Assembly (NCBI GenBank): GCA_016199985.1
Contig: JACQFQ010000015.1
Location: forward strand, 1-64,000
Reading direction: 5' to 3'
From: Verrucomicrobiota bacterium
GTDB lineage: Bacteria; Verrucomicrobiota; Verrucomicrobiia; Limisphaerales; UBA11320
DNA: 64,000 nucleotides
Both the position numbers and the translations under genes were made by a program. The notes beneath the pieces were generated by a model that did no database searches, was not told where the DNA came from, and saw only the letters and a list, made by a program, of their open reading frames with translations. This document shows, one piece after another, positions 7,625-16,485 of this stretch (positions within the stretch are counted from its first letter, which is position 1; each line of letters starts with the position of its first letter).

Positions 7625-10591
7625 TCAAGGAATGTTCCTGCCTTGTTTTGGTTCGGTGATCTTGACCCAGATTCCCGTGTCCAAAGCATTCTGCCAGTTG
7701 GTTTCTGAGTTATTCACAATAGAGTCAGAGTTGCTGTCCTCCCAGTAGTCCGCGTAGCCGTCTCCATCGGTGTCCACAGGCACGACACTCGTTGAACCTG
7801 TCGTGGCGATATAATGAAATCCAATATCCAGTACACTATTGAGCTCTTTTCCCTGGTTCACTTGGGTGGTTGAGTGATAGAACCCGACGGAACCGGATGT
7901 GGAGGCGCTCCCCTTATTGATGAGGTATGCCGTGTTCGTCGCCACTGAGGTTGTGTTGTAATAGTAATTCCCCAAAGGACCACTCTGATAATCCGCTGTC
8001 GTGAGCACAATGTCCCCTCCGGAGCTGCCTCCCATCACACCCGTCCCCTTGTATCCATTGTTTCCATTCCAGAGGCCCGAGGCGCTTGTGGTGAGGGCGA
8101 CCGTGTCGAAAAGATTGTCGTTCACTTCGTAGATTGCGCTGGCGTTGTTTGATCTCACAAAGGTCAGGCTCCCTCCCAACACCAGATTGTTTCGAAATTC
8201 AAAGCTCAGAGGGTAAGCGGTCGTGATCTTGACGTTGCTGATCGAGAACTTGCTTCCAAACCAAATGTTGTTGGTCATCGCAATCACAGGCGTCGTGCTG
8301 GCGTCCCCTGAATTCACCAGATTCAGATACACCCCTCGAAACTGGCTGTCCCTGGCCACCACCACGTAGTTGTTCACCGGTGCAAAATCGCAAAAGAACT
8401 CGGCTCCCGCAGATCCCGTCCCCATCAGTCCCACATCCGTAAAGCGCAGTCTCACCTCAGGGGCGGGGCTATAACTGCCTCCCATGCTCAAAAGGCTCGG
8501 CGCGGTCGCTGTTCCCCACAGCGCTGGGTTTTCCTGAACCGCATTGTAGCGAACCAGGTGATTGAGGTTTCCGGGAGTTCCCTGAGAAATGAACTTCGCC
8601 GAGCTGCTTGAAAGAACCGTCCCCAAAGATCCGTAGATCCCCACAGAGGCGCCATTGGTCAGGGTAAGCGCTGCGCTCAGCGCCAGATTGTTCCAGCAAA
8701 AATCCAGAGGATCATAGTGAAACCCGAGATCCGCCTGGTCCGTGTCCCTCTGTGCCAGCGGCTGCAAGACCGTGTCCTGCGTGAAGGGGGTTGTCAGAAC
8801 CAGCGGCGCGTAGGTCGTCTTCTTGGCGATCGCGGCATTGATGCTCGTGGCCACGGTTCCCTGGTTTCGGTAGGTGTCCGTGGCCAGATAATGGGCGCCT
8901 GAGCCCACGGTGGCAAAGATGCCCGCTGGACTACTGACTGTTTGAACATTCAGGGAGCTTGAAAATGTTCCTGGCGTCGTCACCGCCACCAGGAGCGAGT
9001 TGGTGAGAAAGCAGCTGGTCAGGTCGGACATGAAGTACGCGGCGCCGTCCGAGGTGACGTGCTCGGCTCTCACCGTGCACCCACTGCCACTGAGGTTGGT
9101 CGTTACGTTCCCGAACAGGGCGTTACGCACGAGGGTCGCAGACGAGCTCGATAGTTTTACCCCGTAGCCACAGTTGACGAACATCGCGTGGTCGATCGCG
9201 TGCCCGGTTCTTCCATTGATGGAGATCCCCACCTCCGCATTGCAGATTTTCACATGACTCAGGATGGCATCGGCCGCTGCGGTGCTGGCGTTGATCTCCA
9301 ACGCAATCTTGGCGAACCGGTTTGTCGTGACGGCGGCGTTGTTGTTGAGCTTTTCCCCCACGCTGTGATCGTCCGCCGCGGTGCATATCACAGGGCCAAA
9401 GTTCGTGCCTTTCCAGACGATCGGGCAGTTGATCGTGAGTTTTACCCCGGACGCATATTTCAAAACGGACCCCGACTCGAACGTTGCGGAAGCGCCTGAC
9501 AGGGTTGTGTCTCCGGTGATTGAAAATGTGCCTCCGCTCGTGAATACGAAGCTGCTCTTGCTTCCGCTCACAGCAGTGTAGTCCAGGATCACTCCGCTCC
9601 CCAGCGATCGGGACGTTCGCCGCATCATCGCGGATTCCTTTTTGCGATCACGGCGCGGGGCTTTCATGGCAGCCACCAGTTCCTCATCACTCTTGAGCTT
9701 CTTGCCCGCCAGTCGCTTGATCTTTTCAAGCGCTTTGCCTGCTTGGGCCTGTTCCAGCGCATTCATGAGAGGTTCCAGGTTTTTCTGGGCAATCATCTCA
9801 ACCAAGAAGAGTCGTGGATCTCCGGGCACCGTGCCGAAGCGCTTGGCCACCGGGGCTTCAGGGGCTTGGGTTTCGATTGCAAAGGTCTTTCCCTGACCGA
9901 TCTGGATCGAACCAAAGTCCAGGAATAGATCGCCCATTTCACCGGCTTCCGTAACGACCGATCGTTCAAGGGCCGGGCTCTCATAAAATGCGGTCCAGAG
10001 CTCGAGCCGTACGCTGGGTTTATTCTCGAGACCAAAATCCTGGGGTCGCAACGGTTCCTGGATAAGAAGCTCTTGTTCCCCGCCATCTTTGCGGACCGTG
10101 TACCTCAGTCCACAGGCCACCCCTTCCATCGCATTGGGGTAGAAGATTTGGTCGTTGGCAATTTGCTCACCGACGCTGTCCTGGATCTGAGCGATCATGA
10201 CGCTCTCGCCTGTCGCTGTATCGCGGAAGGCCAGAATGAGTGGGGTGCTGCGGAACACTTTTCCATCGGGGGTTTCCATCACGATGGCTCCCTCCTGGTT
10301 GATGTTGTGGGAAAGGGTGAAGCGATGCTGGACTTCGTCGGCAATAGCCGAGCCCGGTACGAGCCTGAAGACCGGGCTACTTTTTTTCCACTCAGTTCCC
10401 GTCCAGTAGTTCATTCCTGAGCTAAGCTCAGTGTGCCGATGTGTGACTGAGATGGATTGGCCCTCGTCATTGAGCGATTGCTCGGTCGTTTCGATGACAC
10501 GAAAATCTGGACCACGTGTGATCACCTGGGCTTCCTGCGACAAGAGACGCACAGCGCCAGCGATCACACCAAGACACAGGAATGCTTTCAT
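7625..10591 (-). CDS. Secreted beta-helix-like surface protein paired with the RHS gene, 988 aa
   Basis: Begins with a signal peptide (MKAFLCLGVIAGAVRLLSQ). The first 300 residues are a globular region. From about residue 340 there are repeated short strands rich in Ser, Thr, Asn and Gly (FVFTSGGTFSITGDTTL, CNAEVGISINGRTGHAI) of the kind that build right-handed parallel beta-helices. Near the C-terminus the motif DTDGDGYADYWEDSNSD is a thrombospondin type 3-like calcium-binding loop, typical of extracellular proteins. Its stop codon abuts an ATG of the RHS frame (TGAATG at 7622-7627), so the two genes are likely co-transcribed. It may be an adhesin or a partner of the RHS protein; the exact role is not shown by the sequence. 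Confidence 0.7.
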   Translation of the reverse strand: MKAFLCLGVIAGAVRLLSQEAQVITRGPDFRVIETTEQSLNDEGQSISVTHRHTELSSGMNYWTGTEWKKSSPVFRLVPGSAIADEVQHRFTLSHNINQEGAIVMETPDGKVFRSTPLILAFRDTATGESVMIAQIQDSVGEQIANDQIFYPNAMEGVACGLRYTVRKDGGEQELLIQEPLRPQDFGLENKPSVRLELWTAFYESPALERSVVTEAGEMGDLFLDFGSIQIGQGKTFAIETQAPEAPVAKRFGTVPGDPRLFLVEMIAQKNLEPLMNALEQAQAGKALEKIKRLAGKKLKSDEELVAAMKAPRRDRKKESAMMRRTSRSLGSGVILDYTAVSGSKSSFVFTSGGTFSITGDTTLSGASATFESGSVLKYASGVKLTINCPIVWKGTNFGPVICTAADDHSVGEKLNNNAAVTTNRFAKIALEINASTAAADAILSHVKICNAEVGISINGRTGHAIDHAMFVNCGYGVKLSSSSATLVRNALFGNVTTNLSGSGCTVRAEHVTSDGAAYFMSDLTSCFLTNSLLVAVTTPGTFSSSLNVQTVSSPAGIFATVGSGAHYLATDTYRNQGTVATSINAAIAKKTTYAPLVLTTPFTQDTVLQPLAQRDTDQADLGFHYDPLDFCWNNLALSAALTLTNGASVGIYGSLGTVLSSSSAKFISQGTPGNLNHLVRYNAVQENPALWGTATAPSLLSMGGSYSPAPEVRLRFTDVGLMGTGSAGAEFFCDFAPVNNYVVVARDSQFRGVYLNLVNSGDASTTPVIAMTNNIWFGSKFSISNVKITTAYPLSFEFRNNLVLGGSLTFVRSNNASAIYEVNDNLFDTVALTTSASGLWNGNNGYKGTGVMGGSSGGDIVLTTADYQSGPLGNYYYNTTSVATNTAYLINKGSASTSGSVGFYHSTTQVNQGKELNSVLDIGFHYIATTGSTSVVPVDTDGDGYADYWEDSNSDSIVNNSETNWQNALDTGIWVKITEPKQGRNIP

Positions 10592-11458
10592 GGAATTTTA
10601 GGCTGAGGTTTTCGGACAGGACGCTGGCGCAAAAACAGCGGGGAGCCTGGGGCCTGGCGGCCTGAGGTCGTCCTTCCCGTTGGACTGACTGAGAATTTTG
10701 CGCACATTGTGCGGATAGCTCTCTAGCTTTTGATTTGTTCCTTGGAGGGGCTCAACGACTCCTTGCCTCTCCACTGACTTGCCCTCGCAAGCTCTTCAAT
10801 TCCTGAACGCGAAAACGTCTACGCCTCCGAAATTATCGTGTCAACAAGTTCCTCTAATTATTCTGAAAATACTTTGCGAAGAGAAACACGTCATCACGGG
10901 GACGCTTCGCACGCGTGCTTCAAGAGAGCGTGACCCGTGTCGTTATCGATTCAAAAGCCTCTTTCGGTTTCAAATCTGGGAGGCGAAAGGAGTGAACTCG
11001 TGTGCCTCCCTGGCGAACTGGACCTCCCCTCTCTGTTGCCCTCCTGGAGAAGGTTCAGACCGGGGCCGACTTCCTCGACGCGGTTGGTGACAAAGCCTCT
11101 CCCGTCTCCGAGAGCTTCCACGTTTTCCCACAGTCGGAACTCTGCTCCAGCGCTGACGACGCGAGGCGCTGGCAGGTTCGAAGTTGCTTCGGCGGCGGTG
11201 GTGGTCTGGGTCGCGCTACGCTGCCCACTTGGGGACAAGCCTCTCTACACTTTTGTAGATACCGGAACAGCGGTCTTGCGGGTTACGAAGGAGGGCGGTG
11301 GAGGCGAGAGGCTTGCGGTGACGCGGCGGAGGGATCGCTTGGGAGAGCCTACGCATGCTCGCCTTCACCCGTTGTTCTCCGTCTCGTGCGAGCGCCTTCG
11401 AGCTCGCCAGGCAATCGAATCGGACCTATTTGTTGCAGGGTTCAACCCATCTCATCAC
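10592..11458. other. Long spacer between the RHS module and the two-component genes
   Basis: About 870 bases with no convincing gene. The sensor-kinase frame is open back to 10937, but that part is Arg/Pro/Ser-rich, lacks domain character and precedes a good signal peptide, so I treat it as non-coding. Two similar 20-mers occur near 11084 (ttggtgacaaagcctctccc) and 11229 (ttggggacaagcctctctac). They could be pieces of an interspersed element. Base composition changes here from the AT-richer RHS side to the GC-rich core. Confidence 0.4.
10701..10713. promoter_or_regulatory. Perfect short inverted repeat, possible operator
   Basis: CGCACA-T-TGTGCG is a perfect 6-bp inverted repeat with a one-base centre. 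It lies about 110 bases upstream of the beta-helix gene start (10591). Position and symmetry fit a dimeric regulator site, but no regulator is identified and chance occurrence is possible. Confidence 0.25.
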
Positions 11459-14400
11459 GTGGTCAGCTCTAGGATCAAACACAGCCGAGCAGGACTCGGG
11501 CTCGCGCTCGCGCTCGTCTGCCAGGTCTGCGTCGCGGCTGTTGGACTCTCTTCCGCGATCGACGCCGCGACGACGCCGCGGTTCAGTGTCAGCCGCTATA
11601 CGACGGAGACAGGGCTGCCACAGTCGCGTGTCCATCATCTCGCCCAAACGCCCGATGGCTACCTCTGGTGCGGCACATGGATGGGCCTCGCCCGCTTCGA
11701 CGGCGCCCGCTTCACCGTGTTCAACGGGAAGAACACTCCGGCGTTCGGCGATCATGACGACATCCGAGGCGTGCTCACCGACGCGCAAGGCCGCCTCTGG
11801 GTGGCTACCGCGCGGGCCCTGGCGATTCGAGAGCCGGGGATGAGGGGATTTCGCGAGGTGACCTCCGATGGAAGCTCATGGACAGGTCTCAGCAACCTGA
11901 GCCCGGACGACTCGGATGGAGTGTGGCTTTTGCGAAAAGGCTTCCTCGACCGGATCCGGAGCGACTCCTCCGTCTCCGATCATCGCGCTCTGCCCGGCTG
12001 GCTGCCCGAGCCCACGGAAATGATCTCGGGGCCTGGGGGCTCGCTGGTCATTCTGCAGCACTGGGGCAAATCGCACCGCCTGGGATGGGGGATGCTCGGC
12101 GACTCGGGTTGGACCCAACTGCCGCGACGGCCGGAGAGGCCGCCTTCCGGAATGTTGATCAGCTCCAGCGCGCGGGGCGTCATGGCCGTGCGGGGCGGGC
12201 AGCTGGCAACCATCGCTTCCCATGGAGGCGAGGACTTCGCGGCTTTGCCGGAGGACTTGGAGAAAGAAGGCGTGGCCTTCGGCGGCCTGGGACGACGCGA
12301 GAATCTCTGGCTGGTCGGGGCGCAGGGATCGCTCTGGCTCAAACAAGGCCGGAACTGTCGCCGGGTGGAAACGCAGCCAGTGGTTTTCTTGCGCGATGCG
12401 CTCTCCCTGCTCGAGGATCTCGACGGCAACCTGTGGATCGGCACTCCCGAGGGATTGCTGCGGTTCACCCCGGCCGTCGCGCGCACGTTCACCTCCAGGG
12501 ATGGGCTGCCTCACGAGAACGTGCTCAGCGTCCACCCCGCCCCGGGAGGACATGTGTGGGCCGCCACGGAGGCGGCCGTGGCGCGGCTCGAGAACGGCCG
12601 GGTCGTCGCCACCTTGCCTCCGCTGCCCTGGGGCGGGGAGGCCGTGTTCGTATCGGCCCTGGAGGACCGGGACGGCGTCCTGGTGGCGGCCGCGTCGCAT
12701 GGAGGCGGACTCTCCCGATGGATCAACGGCGCTTGGAGCCGTTGGCTGGAGGATATCGAGGACCCTGTCGCGCTCTATGAGGACCCGCAGAAGCGCTTCT
12801 GGATCGGCGCTCGCAAAGGCGTCGTTTGCATTGACCGGGGAACGCAACGCGGATGGGGCAGAACGAACGGGCTCCCGACGCCAAACGTTCGCGTCGTTCT
12901 CCAGACCCGCGACGGCAGCATGTGGTTCGGCACTCGATCCGGCGGGCTGGTCCGCCTCCGCGAGAGCACGGGAGAGATCCGCGTCTTCAACCAGGAGGAC
13001 GGCCTGAGGAGCACTGAGGTGTGGGCTCTGCATGAAGCGGAGGACAACGGGCTCTGGGCCGGAGGCAACAACGGACTCCACCACATCCCCGCCTGGCTCG
13101 CGCGCGACGACCGAACGGCCGCGCCCGAAAGACGGGCTTCCGACGCCCGGAACGCGATCCTCAGCTTGGACGTCTCCAACGGACTCGCCGAGAATCCTGT
13201 CAATTGGATCCTCGACGATGGACTCGGGAATTACTGGCTCAGCGGTTTGCGGGGCATCCACCGTGTCGCGCGACAGGATCTCGACGCCGTGGTGCGCGGC
13301 GAGTCGACCCAGGTTCGATGCCTCACCCTGGGCGCGGCGGACGGCCTCGAAGGCCCGGAAACAAATGGCGAGCAGCAGCCGGCAGGAGGCGTGGACGCCT
13401 CCGGCAATCTCTGGTTTCCGAGCAACACGGGCGTTGTGGCGATCGATCCCCGGCAGGTGAATCTCACCGAGCGCCCTCCGGTTGTGATTATCGAGGATGT
13501 CGTCGTCGATGGACGCGATATGGCCGATCGGCTGCAGCCGTCAGGCGTCGCGACGCCCCCGGCCCTGAAGCTCCGGGCCGGAGGGTCGCCGACCGTGCGC
13601 ATCGCGTTCACGACGCCCACCTTCGTCAATCCCGAGCGCGCGCGCTTTCGCCATCGGTTGCGTGGCCTTAGCGAGGAGTGGAAGGAGGCGGGCGCCGAGC
13701 GCGTCGCCTACTTTACGAACCTGAAACCCGGGCAATACCTGTTCGAGGTGGTCGCGTGCAACGCCCACGGACTCTGGCAGCGCGTCCCGGCGCAGTTGTC
13801 GCTGTCGCTCCCGCCGACCTTCTCGCAGACGTGGTGGTTTCCCGCGTCGCTCATTGGCCTGGCCAGCCTGGGCGTTGCGGGCCTTGTGGGCTGGAGGCTC
13901 AGCTGGCATCGCCGGGCATTGCGAGCGGAGGGCGACGCGGCGCTGGCGGACGAGCGGGCGCGCATCGCCTCGGATCTCCACGACGACCTGGGCACGGCGT
14001 TAACGGGCCTTGCCCTCGAACTCGACGTCGTGCGGCAGGATTCCTCCCGTGAAGGAGGGCTCGCGCCACGGCTCGCCGAGTGCTCCGTCCGCGTCCGCAA
14101 GCTCGCGGAGAGAATGAGGGAGGTTGTGTGGGCGGTGAATCCGAAATGCGACACGGTGTCGAGCCTGGCCAACTTTCTCGAGCAGCAGACAGAGCACTTT
14201 CAGCGTCACAACGGCATTCGCTGGCGGCTGTCGTTTCCTGAGGACATCCCCCCGCTTCCCCTGGAAAGCAGCGCGCGCCATCATCTCGCGCTGGCCGTGC
14301 GCGAGAGCCTGAACAATGCCGTGCGGCATTCCGACGCCACGGAGGTGTCGCTGAGCCTTGAGGTGACCGATGCCTGGCTCACGGTAAGGGTCCAGGACAA

Positions 14401-14581
14401 CGGGAAGGGTTTCGACTTGAGGGAGGCCGCGGGACGCGGCCACGGGCTGGAAAGCATGCGCGGACGATTGACAAAGGCGGGAGGCGGAATGGAGTGCGAA
14501 ACCTCGCCGGGCAAAGGCGCCACGCTTCGGTTCCGGATCCCGCTGACGCCCTACCGATCCAAACAAAAGGACGAGCGATGA
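11459..14581 (+). CDS. Sensor histidine kinase with periplasmic propeller and Y_Y_Y domain, about 1040 aa
   Basis: I place the start at GTG 11459, which gives a clear signal peptide (hydrophobic LGLALALVCQVCVAAVGL). The mature part contains repeated two-component propeller blades (DGYLWCGTWMGLARFDG, GNLWIGTPEGLLRF, GSMWFGTRSGGLVRL). A Y_Y_Y domain follows (ending YLFEVVACNAHGLW), then one membrane helix (SLIGLASLGVAGLVGW). Next come a HisKA_3 dimerisation domain with phospho-acceptor His near residue 841 (ASDLHDDLGTALTGL) and a HATPase domain (ESLNNAVRHSD, DNGKGF, GHGLESMRGRL). It should sense an extracytoplasmic signal and phosphorylate the regulator encoded next, with which it overlaps by ATGA. 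Similar kinases often regulate polysaccharide use or surface genes. The start codon is the weakest part of the call. Confidence 0.85.
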   Translation: MVSSRIKHSRAGLGLALALVCQVCVAAVGLSSAIDAATTPRFSVSRYTTETGLPQSRVHHLAQTPDGYLWCGTWMGLARFDGARFTVFNGKNTPAFGDHDDIRGVLTDAQGRLWVATARALAIREPGMRGFREVTSDGSSWTGLSNLSPDDSDGVWLLRKGFLDRIRSDSSVSDHRALPGWLPEPTEMISGPGGSLVILQHWGKSHRLGWGMLGDSGWTQLPRRPERPPSGMLISSSARGVMAVRGGQLATIASHGGEDFAALPEDLEKEGVAFGGLGRRENLWLVGAQGSLWLKQGRNCRRVETQPVVFLRDALSLLEDLDGNLWIGTPEGLLRFTPAVARTFTSRDGLPHENVLSVHPAPGGHVWAATEAAVARLENGRVVATLPPLPWGGEAVFVSALEDRDGVLVAAASHGGGLSRWINGAWSRWLEDIEDPVALYEDPQKRFWIGARKGVVCIDRGTQRGWGRTNGLPTPNVRVVLQTRDGSMWFGTRSGGLVRLRESTGEIRVFNQEDGLRSTEVWALHEAEDNGLWAGGNNGLHHIPAWLARDDRTAAPERRASDARNAILSLDVSNGLAENPVNWILDDGLGNYWLSGLRGIHRVARQDLDAVVRGESTQVRCLTLGAADGLEGPETNGEQQPAGGVDASGNLWFPSNTGVVAIDPRQVNLTERPPVVIIEDVVVDGRDMADRLQPSGVATPPALKLRAGGSPTVRIAFTTPTFVNPERARFRHRLRGLSEEWKEAGAERVAYFTNLKPGQYLFEVVACNAHGLWQRVPAQLSLSLPPTFSQTWWFPASLIGLASLGVAGLVGWRLSWHRRALRAEGDAALADERARIASDLHDDLGTALTGLALELDVVRQDSSREGGLAPRLAECSVRVRKLAERMREVVWAVNPKCDTVSSLANFLEQQTEHFQRHNGIRWRLSFPEDIPPLPLESSARHHLALAVRESLNNAVRHSDATEVSLSLEVTDAWLTVRVQDNGKGFDLREAAGRGHGLESMRGRLTKAGGGMECETSPGKGATLRFRIPLTPYRSKQKDER

Positions 14582-15198
14582 GAATACGCGTTGGAATTGT
14601 TGAGGACCATCCCGGTGTTCGGGAGAACCTCGCCCGCCTGATCAATGCCGCGGCGGGATTCACATGCGTCGCCTTGTGCGGCGCCGCGGAGGAGGCCCTG
14701 CGCGTCCTGCCTGCCGCCGACCCCGACGTGGTTCTGATGGACATTCATCTGCCGGGGCAATCCGGCATCAGCTGCGTCGCGCGACTTCGTCGGGCTCTTC
14801 CCACCGTCCAGGTGATCATGCTCACGATCGAGCAGGACGGCGACAAGGTGTTCGAGTCCCTGAAGGTTGGGGCGAGCGGCTACCTGGTGAAGCATGTGAC
14901 CCCGGAGGAAATCCTGGAGTCGATCGCCGAGGTCCACCGCGGCGGCGCGCCCATGTCGAGCCACATCGCCCGGATGGTCGTGACGACGTTTCGTCAGGGA
15001 ACCTCCGGCGCCGAGGCGGAACTCTCGCCTCGCGAGGAGGAGATTCTCCGTCTGTTGGCCACAGGCCACCGTTCGAAGGAAATCGCCGACGCGCTGGGAA
15101 TCGTCGCGGGAACCGTCAACACTCACGTCCGGCACATCTACGAAAAGCTGCACGTCCGCTCCCGAGCCGAAGCCGTGGCCCACTACCTGCAACGATAG
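14578..15198 (+). CDS. LuxR/NarL-type response regulator, 206 aa
   Basis: A receiver domain (residues 1-120) is followed by a LuxR-type helix-turn-helix (about 145-206). The acidic pocket is visible as EDH at residues 9-11, the phospho-acceptor is Asp55 (VVLMDIHLPG), and the conserved Lys lies in GYLVKH. The output domain has the usual motifs LSPREEEILRLLATGHRSKE and GTVNTHVRHIYEKL. The ATG at 14578 overlaps the kinase stop in ATGA and removes an upstream reading-frame extension that lies inside the kinase gene. It is the cognate partner of the sensor kinase. The target genes are not evident; nearby porin and envelope genes are possible. Confidence 0.93.
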   Translation: MRIRVGIVEDHPGVRENLARLINAAAGFTCVALCGAAEEALRVLPAADPDVVLMDIHLPGQSGISCVARLRRALPTVQVIMLTIEQDGDKVFESLKVGASGYLVKHVTPEEILESIAEVHRGGAPMSSHIARMVVTTFRQGTSGAEAELSPREEEILRLLATGHRSKEIADALGIVAGTVNTHVRHIYEKLHVRSRAEAVAHYLQR

Positions 15199-15205
15199 CA
15201 GGCGA

Positions 15206-15700
15206 TCAAAGAGGCACCCGCTCCTCCTTATAGATCTCCATGCCGCGGGCTTGGTAGTTGGCCAGGGCGCCGGGGTGGTCCTGCGAGCAAGTGTGAACCC
15301 ATACTCGCGACGGATTCATCCGCCAGGCTTCCTCCAGGGCAGCGGTCAGCAGATATCCTCCAAAGCCCCGGCCGATGAACGCCGGGGCCAAACCAAAATA
15401 GGAGATCTCCACATCGCATCGAGCGGAGTGGAGCTCGAAGTAGCCGGCGGGCGAGCCATCATAGTAGGCGCCGAAAGTTCTCATCGCGTCCGACTCGGCG
15501 TAGTGTTTCCACTCCGCCTCCGTCCACGAGAGCTTGTCCAGCCACATCCAATCGCTTCCCACCAGCTCGTACAGAAATCGGTTGAAGCGCCCTTGTTTCA
15601 CCGTGGCTTCGCGGACCGCAAAGCGATCGTCCGGGCAGGGCCGCGGACGGATGCGATCGCGCGACAGCATCTGCAGGTACGTGATGGTCACGATGGACAT
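15206..15700 (-). CDS. GNAT family N-acetyltransferase, 164 aa
   Basis: A GCN5-related acetyltransferase. The acetyl-CoA binding motif A appears as LAPAFIGRGFGGYLLTAALEEAW, and the C-terminal part has the usual HPGALANYQARGMEIYKEE segment. I chose the ATG at 15698-15700 (MSIVTITYLQM) because a GAAGGG-like ribosome site precedes it and the longer reading frame would lie deep inside the nitrilase gene. It overlaps the end of the nitrilase gene by 13 bases and is the last gene of a minus-strand operon. The acyl acceptor cannot be read from the sequence. Confidence 0.8.
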   Translation of the reverse strand: MSIVTITYLQMLSRDRIRPRPCPDDRFAVREATVKQGRFNRFLYELVGSDWMWLDKLSWTEAEWKHYAESDAMRTFGAYYDGSPAGYFELHSARCDVEISYFGLAPAFIGRGFGGYLLTAALEEAWRMNPSRVWVHTCSQDHPGALANYQARGMEIYKEERVPL

Positions 15701-16467
15701 GAGGAAGCCCTTCGATCCCGAAGCGCGGGAAAGTCGCGCCGCCACTGAACCAGCGCCTCGCGATCCAGCGACGCCTTGAGCGCCGTCTCGCCAGCGCCGG
15801 CGTCGGCCACGATGTCGCCGTGCGGATCGACCACGATGCTGCGTCCGGGATACGGAAACCCCGGGTCGCGCCCGCAGCGGTTCACCCCGACCACGTAGGC
15901 CTGGTTTTCAATCGCCCGCGCCCGGAGCAGCGTCACCCAATGCTCCGCGCGCTTGCTCGGCCAATTGGCGATCACAACCAAGACCTCGGCCCCCTGGGCC
16001 ACCGCTTCGCGGAAGAGCTCGGGAAACCGCAGGTCGTAACACACCAGCGGCGAGACTTGAAAGCCCGCCCATTCCAGAACCACGGAGGCTCCACCCGCTT
16101 CGAACAGAGCGGCCTCTCCGGACGGACTGAACGGCTGGCGCTTGGCGTATCGCGAGACGATTCGTCCTTCGGGGTTGACGAACACCGCTTCGTTGCGCGG
16201 ACGCGCGCCTGGAAAGCCCGACGCGAGCCCGGCAAGGAGGGCCACCTGGTGGCCTCGCGCGATTTCCGAGAGGAACGCCTCCACCGGCGAAGGCGAAGGC
16301 TCGCGAGCGACCTCGACATTCATTGTGAAACCGGTGGCGAACATCTCGGGAAGGATGACGAGCGATCCTGGGGCGGGCGGGGCGGAGTCGAGCAGCCGGC
16401 GCACCGTTGCAAAGTTGGCGGAGCGATCTTCCCAGGCGAGGTCCCATTGGAGCGCGACGATATTCAT
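15688..16467 (-). CDS. Carbon-nitrogen hydrolase, omega-amidase (YafV-like), 259 aa
   Basis: A nitrilase-superfamily enzyme with the complete catalytic triad: Glu41 (LPEMFATGF), Lys109 (YAKRQPF) and Cys143 (LVCYDLRFPE). The EMF.TGF and CYDLRFPE signatures, NWP and the 259-residue length match the omega-amidase/YafV branch. Those enzymes hydrolyse alpha-ketoglutaramate, alpha-ketosuccinamate and deaminated glutathione, a metabolite-repair role in the cytoplasm. The gene begins 18 bases after the toroid gene ends and overlaps the following GNAT gene. The functional link to the envelope-type genes upstream is not obvious, so the operon may simply be one of convenience. Confidence 0.85.
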   Translation of the reverse strand: MNIVALQWDLAWEDRSANFATVRRLLDSAPPAPGSLVILPEMFATGFTMNVEVAREPSPSPVEAFLSEIARGHQVALLAGLASGFPGARPRNEAVFVNPEGRIVSRYAKRQPFSPSGEAALFEAGGASVVLEWAGFQVSPLVCYDLRFPELFREAVAQGAEVLVVIANWPSKRAEHWVTLLRARAIENQAYVVGVNRCGRDPGFPYPGRSIVVDPHGDIVADAGAGETALKASLDREALVQWRRDFPALRDRRASSCPS

Positions 16468-16485
16468 GCGAGCCGGAAACAGGGT

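Noticed and set aside
11876..13261. 461-codon open frame opposite the sensor kinase
   Set aside because: Pro/Arg-rich shadow of the propeller repeats; the plus-strand frame has coherent blades, kinase domain and signal peptide.
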